From assembly GCA_024138025.1 (NCBI GenBank), contig JAMXBD010002493.1, positions 1-64,000 on the forward strand: a stretch of 64,000 nt of DNA, given 5' to 3'. Numbering within the stretch: the first letter of the stretch is position 1; each line of letters opens with the position of its first letter. Origin of the DNA: Combretum micranthum (taxonomy: Eukaryota; Streptophyta; Magnoliopsida; Myrtales; Combretaceae). A model generated the notes under the pieces. That model worked only from the letters and a program-made list of their open reading frames with translations. It did no database searches and had not been told where the DNA came from. The position numbers and the translations under genes were made by a program. Below, piece by piece: positions 10,751-22,768 of the stretch.

Positions 10751-13362
10751 CTAGTTAGCCTCCATCTTAAAGGGCTCCCAAAAAGGCACTTTTTGGCTGA
10801 GAAACTTCCTCAACACCCTTGACTCTAAGATCTCAAGTGCTGCTTTTGACTTAATACACCTTGGTGTCTTGTATTGATTCAAAGATGAGCCTTGGGAGAC
10901 ACAGAAATCCATGAGTGCATCAAATGTTCCCTGCTCCACAACTCTTATCTCTAATGCCCCCACCGATTTGTCCTTCCGTCTGCATCTCCTATACACTGCA
11001 TCCAATGATTCTTCAATAGTTGAACAACATTGCTCCATTACATTAGGATCAAGCTCTGGTAATTCAACCTCCCCTTTGGCCTTAAGTTCCCAAAACAACA
11101 CATAATGTCCTGGAATAGTAGACGAGTCCGGGTAGGCCGTGTATTCAGTTAAGAGAAGTCCTAGTGGTTCTAGGATCTGTTTTGCATTTGTTACTGCCTT
11201 TAGGAGGTCTTCTTCACTAGTTTTGTCCGTGTCGATGCTTAGGATGACATTTTGCCTTTGCACAAAGCGGAATTGAGGAGCATTGTTGTAGAAACCAGTT
11301 ACATGAGAATGTCACCAACTCTGTATCTGTAGAGGCCTGAAATTTTGTAAATTAATTAGTATTTCATCACATTTCGCGGGGAAAGTGGAATGCTATATAT
11401 TCTGTCATCTTTTATTACAAGATTACTTGTGTAAACATTTTTCATCACGTGAAAATTAAAATTGACCATCGCCCTTCATGTGGATTCAATTAAATTAGGG
11501 GTCTGATGACGACACAGGTACTAAAACAAACTTCGTATTCATTGGTACATCGTGAAAGCCACATGGGATGGGGGATTAAGAAAATAAGTAGCTCAAGCTG
11601 AGCTTTTTCATGTAAGCTGACATTTTAGACTAGAAAAGAACCTGACTTTATGATATTGACAATGATAGTAGAAGTATGCAGGAAAAAAACATATGTAATT
11701 CTAGTAAAATTGGTGAGATCAACTTGATGCAAACTTAGATGTTCGGTTAGAGATGCCCATTTGGGCCAAATGCAGTATATAATTGTTGAGTCAGGAACCA
11801 GAAAAATGTGGTTCTTTAATGACCAGGAACAGAAAATTAATGTGCATGTGGGTCAGATCTGAATAACAAAAAAATTAATACTACTCACCTGTGAAAGTGG
11901 TGACAACAAGCTCATAATATTGACCCTGCTTCACATCCACAGGTCAACAGTTTCATTTTCAACTTGTTTATCTTTCTTCAGTTTCTTCAGATCAGGACCT
12001 GAAGTCCCATTGCGTTGAATTTCTTGAATTGTTAATTTTTCATGGCTATCGTCCACTGGCAAGAACTCGAAATAGGCCATGTTTGGGAGAAGTGTGTATG
12101 AAACTTCTGATGGTTTGCTTAATGGTTTAAAATTGATTCCAAAATAACATTCAGAAGAAGCATACATTGTTGAGACTAAAGGCAACCCACCACTGTAAAA
12201 CTCTAGAGTTGGGATATATTGGGCCATTGAACCAGTAACTATTACCTCAATATACTTTGTTCTTGGCCAAAGCTTCTTAATTATGCCTTCCCATGATTTA
12301 CCTACATTGATTCTCAATGGCATCGGCTAAGTCCGGATTCGGTTTACTTAAATGATGACAACGAGTTTCGGCATCCTGAATCAGTAATCCAATCACTTAA
12401 CTTCCCTGTTCTGATATCAGTACACATTTCTTTCCAATAGTCCTAGGAATTTGATAGACCTCAAGAAGGCAGGATGCAAAAACCGCGCCGACTCTAAGAA
12501 CTTCATCACGCTGGACTAGTCCACAGAGTAATTGGCAGTACATGCTCTGCTGGCTGTCCGAGCAGAGGATGGTCTCGTCCGGGCTTGTGTAGACATTGTA
12601 ACCTGTTGTAAGGGCGGTTCCTGAAGTTGCTGCTCTTGTAATAACTTGTTAGGACAGGTCTTGCCATCAAACCTAGGGTGTAACCAACCTCAGCTTGATG
12701 AACAATAGTACATCCCCTTTCCTTTATCCAAGCCTTCAACATACCTGAAATCAGAAATTTTGATAACTATATTACTGTTACATTAAACGTAGAAACATGT
12801 TAGATAGATATATGTTTAACAAAGAATGGGAAATTAAGAATTCTTGGAATCACTTGTTCATGACTGGTACTAGGAGGTTGTAGAAGAATGTCTTTCTATC
12901 CAAGTCTTCTGCTGTTGAAGGCATCATTTTTGGTTGACCACCAGAAGTTCCTGAGCTGTGCATCAAAGTGAAATCACATTGAGTTCTATCGATTAAAATA
13001 AATCCGAAACAATATGTCGATCCAAAATTATGATAATCTCCATACCTAGTGAGAAGCTCGGTTATCGGTTTTGTCGAGATGATTTTGGATGGTTCTCCTT
13101 TGGCAATTCTCTCAATGTATAGCTTAATATCTTCATAATTCACCACAGGAACTTTCTTCTTGAAAGCTTCTTTATCACTATGACCATTGAGGAAGCCTTG
13201 AAGATATTCAGTATGAGAATTTTGGGTGAGAATTTCCTGCAATACATCTTGTTGTAGTTGTTGTGCATTTGTGGTAAGATCCTCCAGAAGTTTTAGACCA
13301 GCTTCACTGTCGTTGTGGTCATAACTTAGCAACATGTTTGGTAACATCATGTTATCAAGCAA
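10751..13362 (-). pseudogene. GH3.17-like: GH3.17-like IAA-amido synthetase pseudogene
   Basis: GH3 family II enzymes adenylate indole-3-acetic acid and conjugate it to an amino acid in the cytosol, lowering active auxin. Conceptual exons on the minus strand are 13362-13046, 12955-12854, 12744-11889 and 11336-10751. The introns (12956-13045, 12745-12853, 11337-11888) all have GT..AG ends in consistent phase. The N-terminus (EAGLKLLEDLTTNAQ, VPVVNYEDIK, PITELLT), the late part ([19 protein letters not shown]) and the C-terminus (VSQGSSLNQYKTPRC) resemble GH3.17/VAS2 more than JAR1 or GH3.5. All three ATP/AMP-binding motifs are present: [19 protein letters not shown] and YRYRVGD. Total exon length (~1.86 kb, about 620 codons) matches the family. 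Exon 3 carries many indels (near 11940, 12301, 12346, 12444, 12471, 12603 and several over 12660-12715), and exon 4 has one near 11304, so no full protein can be made. Exons 1 and 2 read through without a shift. Either recent pseudogenisation or uncorrected long-read indels could explain this; the clustering in exon 3 favours real decay. Confidence 0.9.
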
Positions 13363-13494
13363 TGCAACCTGAGCACTAGGGATTCTAGGATGATGATCAC
13401 TTCTAGAATTTCTTCATTCCTAGGATTTTGGTTATATGAGATTCTGAGTAGGCCTAGATCTTGCTGAAGCAAAAGCTGTTACCATTCATAGGAA

Positions 13495-13518
13495 AAGAAA
13501 GAAAGAAAGAAAGAAAGG
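13495..13518. repeat. GAAA tetranucleotide microsatellite
   Basis: About six GAAA units, roughly 130 bp upstream of the start of the GH3 pseudogene. Confidence 0.9.
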
Positions 13519-13733
13519 GTATGCAAAAAGTGAAACTATGTTATTGAATAGCCTCAAGAGACTTGGCTCACACTCTATGCTGATAAAATAGGTGTGGAGA
13601 AACAAATAAATAACAATTCTTAAAAGGGGTTTTGGAACTGATGAGTGATGTATTATGATAAATCAGAAAAACATATGAAGAGAAGCAAAACTAAGGGAAG
13701 TAGAGGGATACACAGGACCTACACACGTGGCCT

Positions 13734-13739
13734 TGTCTG
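13734..13739. promoter_or_regulatory. G-box (CACGTG) upstream of the GH3 pseudogene
   Basis: A palindromic CACGTG within acacacgtggcc lies about 370 bp upstream of the pseudogene start codon. A TGTCTG word (13744-13749, plus strand) follows immediately. It is related to, but not identical with, the auxin-response core TGTCTC. G-boxes bind bZIP and bHLH factors. Regulation here is only suggested by position. Confidence 0.35.
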
Positions 13740-14615
13740 GTAAGCTGTGATTTGATGCACCCATCATTAGTCAAAACTACCTATAAGTGCCTACTTTTCA
13801 GCCAGTCTCTTCTATGAATAAATAAATATAACCTCTGTTCATCCATAATTTTAAAGCATTTACCTTTATTTTTTTATTGTCAGTGCATGGATTCTTAGAT
13901 ATAGTATTGCATATTAAAAAATAATAATGAGAAAAGGAGGATTGGAAATGATAGATGAGGAAAAGGGTTACAGGCTTATCATGATGGCAATCATAGAGAA
14001 GGACCTTCACAGCCAGTGAAATGTCATGAAACGTGTATATTTGTTTTTCCTTACAAGAAATCATGTTTTTTTTGTGATAAAATGTTAGTTCTTGGAAGTG
14101 AAAAGTCTTAGGTGGTATTTACAGATGAAGATATATGTATGATATGGAAAGCACAGTAGTTCTCACCCTCCATGACATTAATCAGCTGCTATTACCTATA
14201 CTAGCTAAAGATGTGCTTGGAAAAAAAAAAAAAAAGGAAAACAATAATGCATAGGCACTGTTTGGCTGATACTCTAATGCAGTTACACAGCAGACAAAAG
14301 TTTGCTGCAACAATATACAAAGTTTTTTCAACCTCAGGCATTATGAGACCCACAAACAAGACCACAAAGAAGACTTTATTGTGCCTCTTCTCTTAAGAAA
14401 ATGATAAACACTTGCATGCACTTGCTTGTCACATTGTTGGTTGATTAATGATTTAACTCTCAAATCAATATCTAAGTACTAATTATTGGGAGATTTCCTA
14501 GATGATCCTTTAGGCCTACTGTTTACAAAAAGTAACTGATTCTAGCATGCATGTGTATTCTACAGTGTTCTATGTAAAGGACCATGACTTTTTCAAAGAA
14601 AATATAGTTCTTATA

Positions 14616-15725
14616 CAAGTTTTTTAAGAATTACTCTTTGTTAGGTAAGAATTTGAAGTAAAATAACCTTACACTAACGGGTTCCACTTACCCACTTCAC
14701 ATTGCCTTCTTAATATGAAAACACATGCTTTATAACAAAGAATTACTAGAGTGCTCTAAAGTCCTAAAATGTTATTATGTTATGTGCACCCAGTTAATAA
14801 AAAACATAATTATCAAAGTTTTAAATGCCACATAGTATTCCGATCCCATACTTTTTACATGTTGATGTATGCTTTTATTTATTGGGTGAGCATACCATAC
14901 CATTATAATGATATGGAATTTTAGGACTAATCTAATAAAAATTTGTTCATAATGGGACTTATGGTCTTTAATGTTATATTACCAATTGTGCTTATAAGGC
15001 ATGAGCAAACATTTTTTTTATACTAGGTTTCTATGCTAGTTGATTAAGAATTAACATTTGTTAGTCAAGAATATGAAGTGTCACAATCATAAACTCATGG
15101 GTTCCGGTTCATATTGCTTTATAGCAAATAATTAGTAAATTGATATGGAGTATGCTTTATTTGTTGTGTGAGCATGCAATGTCATCATACTAAAAGTTTG
15201 TTCAGGATAGAATTCTTGGTCCTGATGGTATACTATCAATTGTGTGCATAAGGCAGAAGCAAAATTAATTTTAATAATAGCTTTCTATGACAGTTGATTA
15301 AAAACTACAATTTTTTAGTCAAGAATTTGAAGTGTCATAATCTTAACCTTATGGATTTCACTTCATATTACCTTCTTTGAAGAAAAACGCATTTTATAAC
15401 AAATAATTACTAGAGCTGTCTTCAGTCCAAACATATAATAATGATATGTATACTCAATAAATAAGAAACTTAGTTATTATAATTTTGATAATCGCATCAT
15501 ATTTCAATCTATATTTTTTCATAAGTAGATATATGCCTTTTTTTTTTTTTTGGCCTCAGATGTATGCTTTATTTGTTGGATGAGAGTGTTGACATGCGAA
15601 CTTTAGGACTAATCTAACAAAGTTTGTTCATAATAAGTTTCCCAGACCTGATGATATTCTGGCAGTTGTATGCATAAGCAAAAAATAGTTTTAGTTCCAA
15701 GTTTATCTGCCAGTTAAGGAAAGCA
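14616..15725. repeat. Three diverged tandem repeats of up to ~430 bp
   Basis: Unit 1 (about 14616-15043), unit 2 (about 15044-15288) and unit 3 (about 15289-15725) share the same ordered landmarks: gttgattaagaa..., ttagtcaagaatttgaagtg, 'atgggttcc', 'tttataacaaataattac', 'atgtatgctttatttgttg(g/t)', 'aggactaatctaa' and 'gttcataat'. Unit 2 lacks the central ~180 bp. Divergence of the order of 20-25% suggests an old duplication. I do not recognise the unit. Confidence 0.75.
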
Positions 15726-16817
15726 TTCCGTTAGGTCCTGAAAGTTTAATTATTATCTCTTCTAAAATTCGCGATTACTTCAAGAATAGACTAAGTAAAA
15801 GGATTCCAGGTCTCCTAATTTAGAAAGTAAAGGAATAGCTTGCATTTACTAAAAAAGACAATTGACCCAATTAAGTCTCACATATATCAATTCGTATATA
15901 CACGTTTTCTATCAAATCACAGCTTGGTTATCATTGAAATATGCGTTTTTAAATCAGCAACTTGAATTAAGATTTTAACTAAAACAAAATTAGAATTATT
16001 AATGAAAGAATTTGTGAATAAGCAAGCCGTGTTGAAGGATACGATGGGATAAAAAAATAAATAAAACGTGTGAAATATTCAAAATAATGAATCGCTTGAA
16101 ATACCCTACCAATTGGATGGTGATGAAGAATACAAATAAACTCAGTCATCTACTAAGATAAACCAAGACGAAATCCCAATAAACCCATGTTGTTCACGGA
16201 ATTGGTGCTTAAAAGTCAAAAAAGTGCTAGAGATGCATTTGATCTTTAAGTAATTGAAGGATTCGAGGACAAGGTAAATCCTATTTTTAGTTGATTATTT
16301 ATGTCACCATTCCAACCTGTCCACATAGTTGAAATCTCTTCTTTCTAGGCTTTATATCCTTCTTCAAGGAAGACAGCCAAAACCAATATCTTTATAATAT
16401 TTTCCGGGCTAAAAGGCAATGTCCATACGATCAGTAACATGACTATTGCATGCTCCCAAAGGAAACTATACTATATTGCCTTGTAAGCATTATCTTTTCA
16501 GAAGCGTAAGCATACGAACCTTTTTTAAAATAAGATAGCTGGTAATTTTGTTGGAGACGTAGTTGTTTTCTTTTGGCTGTACTGTTCTAAAGATAATGGA
16601 TATCGATAAATTTAGTAATCAAATTTTATACAAAATTTTAATTTGACACTTGAATTTTGAAACGGTCAATTGAATAACCAATTAATTTTATGGTTGCCTA
16701 CAATGCTAGGCAGAAATAGTAGTAGTGATAGACTATCTCCTTCATGTTAGTAAATACAACAAATAGTATTAAGGAATTAGTAAAATTAGTAATAAAAAGG
16801 TTTGATTGGGTATTAAA
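15726..16817. other. Intergenic DNA, nothing recognised
   Basis: No coding frame of note and no repeat boundary. A short gaagcgtaagcatacgaacc word near 16501-16520 resembles one near 62161-62172, probably by chance. Confidence 0.5.
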
Positions 16818-17021
16818 GGTATGTTTGGATTGTCAGATTTTTATATGTACCGTATCTGTATCTGTAACTTATTTGTATTATATATATATTATATTTGTTT
16901 GGTCAATTTATGAGTAAAACTGTTAATCTTTATCGATATTTATTTCTTGACAAACATCTATTTTAGAAATGATAAAAATATTATACCAAAATGACCAGAA
17001 TATGATGAAATAAACAAACCC
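16818..17021 (+). mobile_element. MITE-like repeat family M1, copy 1
   Basis: A ~200-bp unit starting ggtatgtttggattgtc and ending aaataaacaaaccc. Shared internal landmarks are 'gtatctgtatctgtaact', 'tttcttgacaaacatctattt' and 'ccaaaatgaccagaatatg'. Its termini (gtttgg... / ...aacaaaccc) are partly inverted, as in hAT-type MITEs. It recurs at 17.8, 19.0, 22.6 and 46.5 kb. Confidence 0.7.
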
Positions 17022-17793
17022 AAAATTGATCATTTCAAAATTCAAATACTAAATTGAATTTTTACATGAAGTTGAGGTACCAAAGTTAATATTTACACTA
17101 AATATGATATCCATATGATATTTAAAAATTTAAACTTTTAATTAAATACGTATGGAGTCAACTTTAATATGCTATTAGAGTATGGTCTTGGATTCAAATA
17201 GTTATATAGTCATTCAACCTAGATAACTAATTGATGGGTTTTGGTTATTCTTACAGTACGAGGATATACCAAGTAATATATATAAACAACTTCTTTAGAT
17301 CGTTACAGTACTAACCTTATAATTTTACTTATGAAGTATGCATACTAAATGTTTAAGTATTGCTGGCAGTTTTGATACAAGATGATAACATAAATACGAA
17401 CTTAATGCAATTAAAACTCAATTACAGATATAAAATACAAAATTGAAACGATACCAAACATAATTATACATGAGTAGACACAATTTTAATATTTTTTTTG
17501 GCCATCAGACACAATTTTAATTTAAACGAATTATTTATGACTTATATCCAATATTATGTACTTTTTCCGTATTTATACAAACTCAACATGAATGCCAATT
17601 TGAGCCAGATTCGCCAATATGAACTGCCACCCTACATCTTACTAGTAGACTATATTTGATTATTCAATTCGTTCGGTAGCCGAACAACTAATGGAACTTC
17701 AGCTTTAGTTTTATTTCAAAGCTAAGTTTCAGCCACCATAGTATTTATAACAAAGAGATTTATATGACATGAACAGCATTTATTGTCGTATTT
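17022..17793. other. Intergenic DNA between M1 copies 1 and 2
   Basis: AT-rich. The stretch 17395-17500 (ccaaacataattatac) may be a decayed, inverted M1 fragment. Otherwise nothing is recognised. Confidence 0.4.
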
Positions 17794-17985
17794 AGGGTCC
17801 GTTTAGTTTGTTTGATTTTTATTTATATCTGTATCTTATTCGTGTTTTATCTGTATATGATTTATATCTGGTTTGTTTAATCTATTTGAGTAAATGTTTT
17901 CATCTGTATCTGTTTATCGATAAATAATTTATTTGAAAATGATAAAAATAAATATCAAATGACCAGAATAAAGAAATCCAAGCAA
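17794..17985 (+). mobile_element. MITE-like repeat family M1, copy 2
   Basis: Starts agggtccgtttagtttg, the most canonical terminus of the five copies. It shares tatttgaaaatgataaaaat and aaatgaccagaat with copy 1. Confidence 0.7.
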
Positions 17986-18318
17986 AAATTATTTGGCTAT
18001 TGAATTTGCAAATTTTGTTACATGTTTTCAGATACAGTTTATGCATATAAATGTTCAACTTCAACCTGTGTTCTGGCAACAAAAGTTATGACGTTTTATT
18101 CCCAACCGAAAACTCATGCCGCGATTCTTAGGAAAAGAAATAGCATATTTTCGAGGCTCAGTATTCTGAGCAGGAAGAATGGCCTTATGGATAAGAAGGG
18201 TTAATTGATATAACTTTACGGAAGAGCTTATGTCAAGTAGTTGACAGACAGAAGATATAACATTTACTATTGGATCTTGCATAAAATGATATATTTATTT
18301 TAAAAAGGAAAGAATGAT

Positions 18319-18468
18319 AGGTTATATAGAAAAGATATAGGTAGTTGATCGAAAAAATAGTAGGTGTGATCATAAAATAGTAGGTTTATTTAAAAAATAG
18401 AAGGTATAATAGATTATATAGAAAAGATGTGGGTAGTTGATCGAAAAAATAATAGGTATGATAGGTTA
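18319..18468 (+). repeat. Two-unit tandem repeat, period ~91 bp
   Basis: The block 'ttatatagaaaagat..gggtagttgatcgaaaaaata.tagg' starts near 18321 and again near 18412, with few differences. A shorter internal echo (aaaatagtaggt) lies between them. No coding content. Confidence 0.75.
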
Positions 18469-18975
18469 GTGAGTTGGTCCAAGTAATTTCCATGACTTTA
18501 TGATATATCCAAAACATTCCATGAGACAAATAATCTTGGATCATGTTAAAGTCACCGTTTCAATTTTATGCATTTTTTTCAATGTGTGAAACTGTTTGGT
18601 AACATGCCAGGATAAAACACTGGAAATACTTTCTTTTTTCATTTTATTGTCTCAACTTTTCTAATAAGATCAACAACTATTATGACAACCATTATCATAA
18701 AATGATGGGACAATGATATAAGTGTAGTAACATTCATTTTCTTTTCATGTTAGCACTCAAACTTTATTTTTTTGATACCTTTTTTTTTTATGTTGGTGTT
18801 TGAAAAACAGCAATATTGTAACACCCATTTTATTGTGGTCATCAAGAACCCACCATGTATCTACATTAATGTAAACATGCTATGACTCAAAAACTACTAA
18901 ATACCACAATTATAAACTCTCATTCACACACATAAGTCAAAACTATCCATACATGAGTCAAATCAAATTTGTGTA
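18469..18975. other. Intergenic DNA, nothing recognised
   Basis: Poly-T tracts only. Confidence 0.5.
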
Positions 18976-19171
18976 ATATGTTTGGATGATTTTTTTCATC
19001 GTATAAGCATCCGTATCTAATTTGAATCTGTATCTTACCTGTATATGATATGTCTGTTTGATTTGTTTATCAGTAAAAATATATATTTTTCATTTGTATA
19101 TATTTCTTGTCAAATTGTCTATTTGAAAACATTTCCAGACCATCTCCACGACAATGAAACAAACAAACCCT
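18976..19171 (+). mobile_element. MITE-like repeat family M1, copy 3
   Basis: Starts atatgtttggatgat and ends gaaacaaacaaaccc. It keeps the 'gaatctgtatcttacctg' and 'tttcttgtcaaattgtctatttgaaaac' landmarks. Confidence 0.7.
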
Positions 19172-20855
19172 AAACATCCAACTATCATGACCAAAGAAGG
19201 CTTATAAATGTGTCCATCTAACACACGAACCATAAACACATAATAAATGTTGGTCTAGGCCCTAATCAACAACTAGTTACAATAAGCCTACAATAAAATA
19301 GGATATACATTAGGAGTCTATATCTCTAAAACTCTTTACACTATTTACTCATCACCAAGATAGTCATCATTACTAATGTTATCCCCATAATCTATAATCA
19401 CATCACATCTGGAGAGTTCAAACATGATAGGTTTGCTACCTGAACCTAAAATAGAGAGAAGAGTGAGTTGGAGTCTAATACTGTATTACCACAGGCACAC
19501 GAACATGAGCAAACATAACTCATTCACATGCATAAGTTTATCTAATCCAACAAACAACAATTTTTATCTTTGTTTTAAGTCCAGCAATCAACACAAAGAC
19601 AACTCAATGTCCCGACAACACAAATATGCATAGGTGGAGTACATAACATACATCATATTTCAATTAATACCATAGAATCGTGGAGTAATTATAATCAACT
19701 TAACAATGATACTATCATGAAAGACATGAGAAAATAATATAGAAAATGTCAAAATAAAGGAAAACAGAGCCTAATGAGAAGAGCGGTTAAAAATGCGGAT
19801 TGGTTAATAGGAAAAACTAATTTAGAAGTTATTGCTACTATTGTTTGCCAAAGCATTTGGGATATCCTGCTTTGAATAATTTACTTCCATTGGTATTGGA
19901 GGTCATACTTATGAATTATCCCCTCATTAAGACGTGGGAAAATTTGTAGGTAAAAAACATAAGGAGATATTGGTGTAAAGATAGAGGAAGGCCATAAATA
20001 AGTTCAGCGAGACAAGTATGAACATGAACTTTTATCACAATTTAGAATTTTGAGTTCCAACTTAAGTGGAAATGGTAAATAGTTAGTTTGAGTTCTAATC
20101 GTAATACAAACTTAATTAACATATATATTCAATCTGTTTGATTAGGCTAAAAAGTCAATCAAATCAAATATCATGAAGCTTGGCCGGTTTGATCTAATAA
20201 ATTATTCATGTAGATAGTGTTTAAGCTTGATTCAAATGAGTCAAATTCAAATAAAAATTGAATCAAACTTAAGTACTTCATGAATAATTTAACTCATCAT
20301 ACCTATAGGATATAGTACTGTGTATCATGGAAGGGGTAACTTGTATTTGTTGCCTAAACTTTGACCGATTATTTTATTAAATTCATATTCTTTTAAATTG
20401 TCAATTTTGATAGCTGATTAAATTTTTTCCAATCTTTTAAAAACCTATATTAACTTATTATTGAGTTTTGTTTCCAATTAGCTTTTCTAATTAATTATAG
20501 ACTGTGAGATATCCCAAGTAATTATCTTAATGAAAATGTTCCACTTAGAAAATTTCACTTTTCTAATAATTATGGATGGTCACCTATGTTAACTCTATCT
20601 TTTAAGATACTGTTTCACTACATGCATAGATCATAAATAGAATATCTTCATTAAAATAATCATTTAGAACAAGTGATAGTCCATAATTGATTTTAAAAAA
20701 TGACTAGGTAGACAATTTTAGACTAAATTACTAGGTTGTATGTTGACTTTGAAAAGTTCAATAAGGTATTGAAATTATCAATCTCAAAATCACTCGAAGT
20801 TAATATACCTAATTTGATCATATCATTTTTAAGATTGACTACTATAATATTTTGG
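19172..20855. other. Intergenic DNA, no gene seen
   Basis: The stretch 20340-20420 (ttgcctaaactttgaccgatt...) resembles one arm of the inverted-repeat elements at 4.6-10 kb, without a partner arm. A frame at 19424-19633 has no family resemblance. Confidence 0.45.
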
Positions 20856-20859
20856 GATC

Positions 20860-21146
20860 ATATATATACACACATATATACACACAAGTGTCATTAGCTT
20901 TAATATTACAAGTATGTACATCCACACACACATATATATATATAAGTACAAAAATAATGTTTATAGCATTAATTTATAAATAACAAAAAAAATTATTTTA
21001 AAATATGATTGATTATAACACCGTCTTGACCATCCCTTAAGGACTTGAAATGTTAGGAAGAAAATAAATAAATAAATAAGGGTACATACAAGGTAAAAGT
21101 CTGAATTTAGCCACATATATGTAGATGTATATATATATACACACAC
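20860..21146. repeat. Cluster of TA/CA-type microsatellites
   Basis: Three short alternating tatata/cacaca tracts (20861-20887, 20923-20943, 21119-21146) lie within 300 bp and can form near-palindromes of tatatacacaca type. Confidence 0.8.
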
Positions 21147-21330
21147 ATCTATATGTCTTGAGATAATAAATTGAAGAATGTCTAAAATGTAAATTGTGTT
21201 AATGAACCCCGACAATAATGAGCAATAACACAGTGATTGAAGGGTTATCACGTATGAGTATTTTGTTTTTCCGTGGGCTTTTTAATAATGCTTTTTAAAG
21301 TTGTTATATCTTCTCTAATCTTTCTGACCT

Positions 21331-21334
21331 TCTC

Positions 21335-21366
<32 letters not shown>

Positions 21367-21371
21367 ACTCT
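21331..21371. repeat. CT (TCTC) microsatellite
   Basis: Nearly pure TC units, followed by AT-rich DNA. Confidence 0.9.
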
Positions 21372-22470
21372 CTTTTGGTTATTTTTCTCTAATAATCATG
21401 TTATCACTTTCTTACGTTCATAATAGTAAAACGGACGATATCCTTCTATTTTTTTTTTTCATTTTAAATTTTTGTTTAGAGTTTCCAATCAATTTTTGCC
21501 GAAATTCAAGGGATAAAGTTCATCACATACCATTTTACATTCAACAAATATCATGTTGACCACTAAACTTAAATATATATATATACATATATATATAAAT
21601 ATGCCACTTTAGTGCAATTTTGGTCATATTTATAACTTGTATTATTCTGATCAAAATGTTTATGTGCCTTCTTACATATGAAAATATTAAAAAAAAAAAA
21701 AAAAACGTTTCTACCCTCAGAAATTAGGTGTTGTAGGAACTTAAGTAAGTTGAAGTTTACCTTTTAGATAAAAATAGTAACTGTAGTCCTTCTAACAAAA
21801 GAGTTTTTTTTTTTTTTTTTTTCTTTTGTGTGTGTGTGTGGGTGGTGGGTTGGTGATGGTGGTGGAGGAGGAAAGGAAGAGCTCCATTCCATGATGGGCA
21901 TTTAATTTTAGGTTTAATCAAGGAAAACCAACATGTATTGCATGCTATACTCTTTTCTATACACTTGGAAACGTTGGATAGAGGATTAAAATGAAAAGGA
22001 AAGTTTATGTCATTTTATATATGTTGCGTAAACGGTGAAAAAGGAAAATGTGAAGAAAGAAAAAAAAAAGTAAAAATTTATGTCCTTCCTTAGCGTCGCA
22101 ATAACAATAATTTTTAAATAAAGCGCAAAGATTTTTGACAATCGTGAAGCTTTAACGTGGACTAATAATTTTTCACTGACTTTTTATATAAAGAAAGAAA
22201 GAAAGAAAGAAACTAGACTTTTAGAGATGTACAATTTTCAATAGTTGTATGACCGGAGGATCTCTCTCTCTCTCTCTTTCCTTTTTCTTTTTTTTTTTTT
22301 TTTTTTTTTGGAAAAGTTTGGTAATTTAGGCAGACAAAACAAAAGTTGAATAAATAATATATAGTATTTTTAAAATTATAATGGGTCCTATGGATTTTAC
22401 CCTAAAGTAATGTGCTAAAATGCAGAAATTAAAAAAAAATTAAAGGGATTAGGGTAATTTATCAAGTTTA
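21372..22470. other. Intergenic DNA rich in simple repeats
   Basis: Contains TA (21574-21598), poly-A (21690-21705), poly-T followed by TG/GGT (21804-21866), GAAA (22190-22211), CT (22261-22277) and poly-T (22288-22309) tracts. No gene is seen. Confidence 0.7.
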
Positions 22471-22473
22471 CTT

Positions 22474-22768
22474 AGGGTCCGTACAGACAACACGTAGACA
22501 ATTTCAAATAGAATATTTGTCAAGAAATAGATACGGATAAAAAATAAATATTTATACTTATAAGGATCTATTTAGATGGTTTATATTTCATCTGTATTTA
22601 TATATGTATCTAATTTTCATATATATTTTATCATATCTAATATGTATCTGATCTTTTGATTTTTTTATGAGTGAAATTGTTTGTTTTTCATTTATATTCA
22701 TATCTTGATAAACAATCTATTTGAAAACATCTGTATGTCATCTGCATGCAAACGAACAAACATGCCCA
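22474..22768. mobile_element. MITE-like repeat family M1, copy 4 plus an inverted M1 fragment
   Basis: Copy 4 in the plus sense spans about 22562-22768 (ctatttagatgg ... ttgataaacaatctatttgaaaac ... aaacgaacaaacatgccc). Directly upstream, 22474-22555 reads as the reverse complement of the 3' half of the family (caatttcaaatagaatattt, gtcaagaaatagatacggat), giving a head-to-head arrangement. Confidence 0.65.

Larger units (their letters stand above)
13372..14615. other. Upstream region of the GH3 pseudogene
   Basis: This is the former promoter side of the minus-strand gene. Apart from the GAAA tract and G-box listed separately, no gene is seen. Open frames at 13798-14064 and 14211-14396 are AT-biased and unlike any family I know. 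Confidence 0.5.

Noticed and set aside
10911..11105. Plus-strand frame of 64 codons
   Set aside because: Antisense shadow of the last GH3 exon.
12956..13045. Apparent in-frame insertion of 30 residues in the GH3 N-terminal part
   Set aside because: It has GT..AG ends, sits exactly at LT-SSGTSGG, and is best explained as a 90-bp intron that happens to be open.
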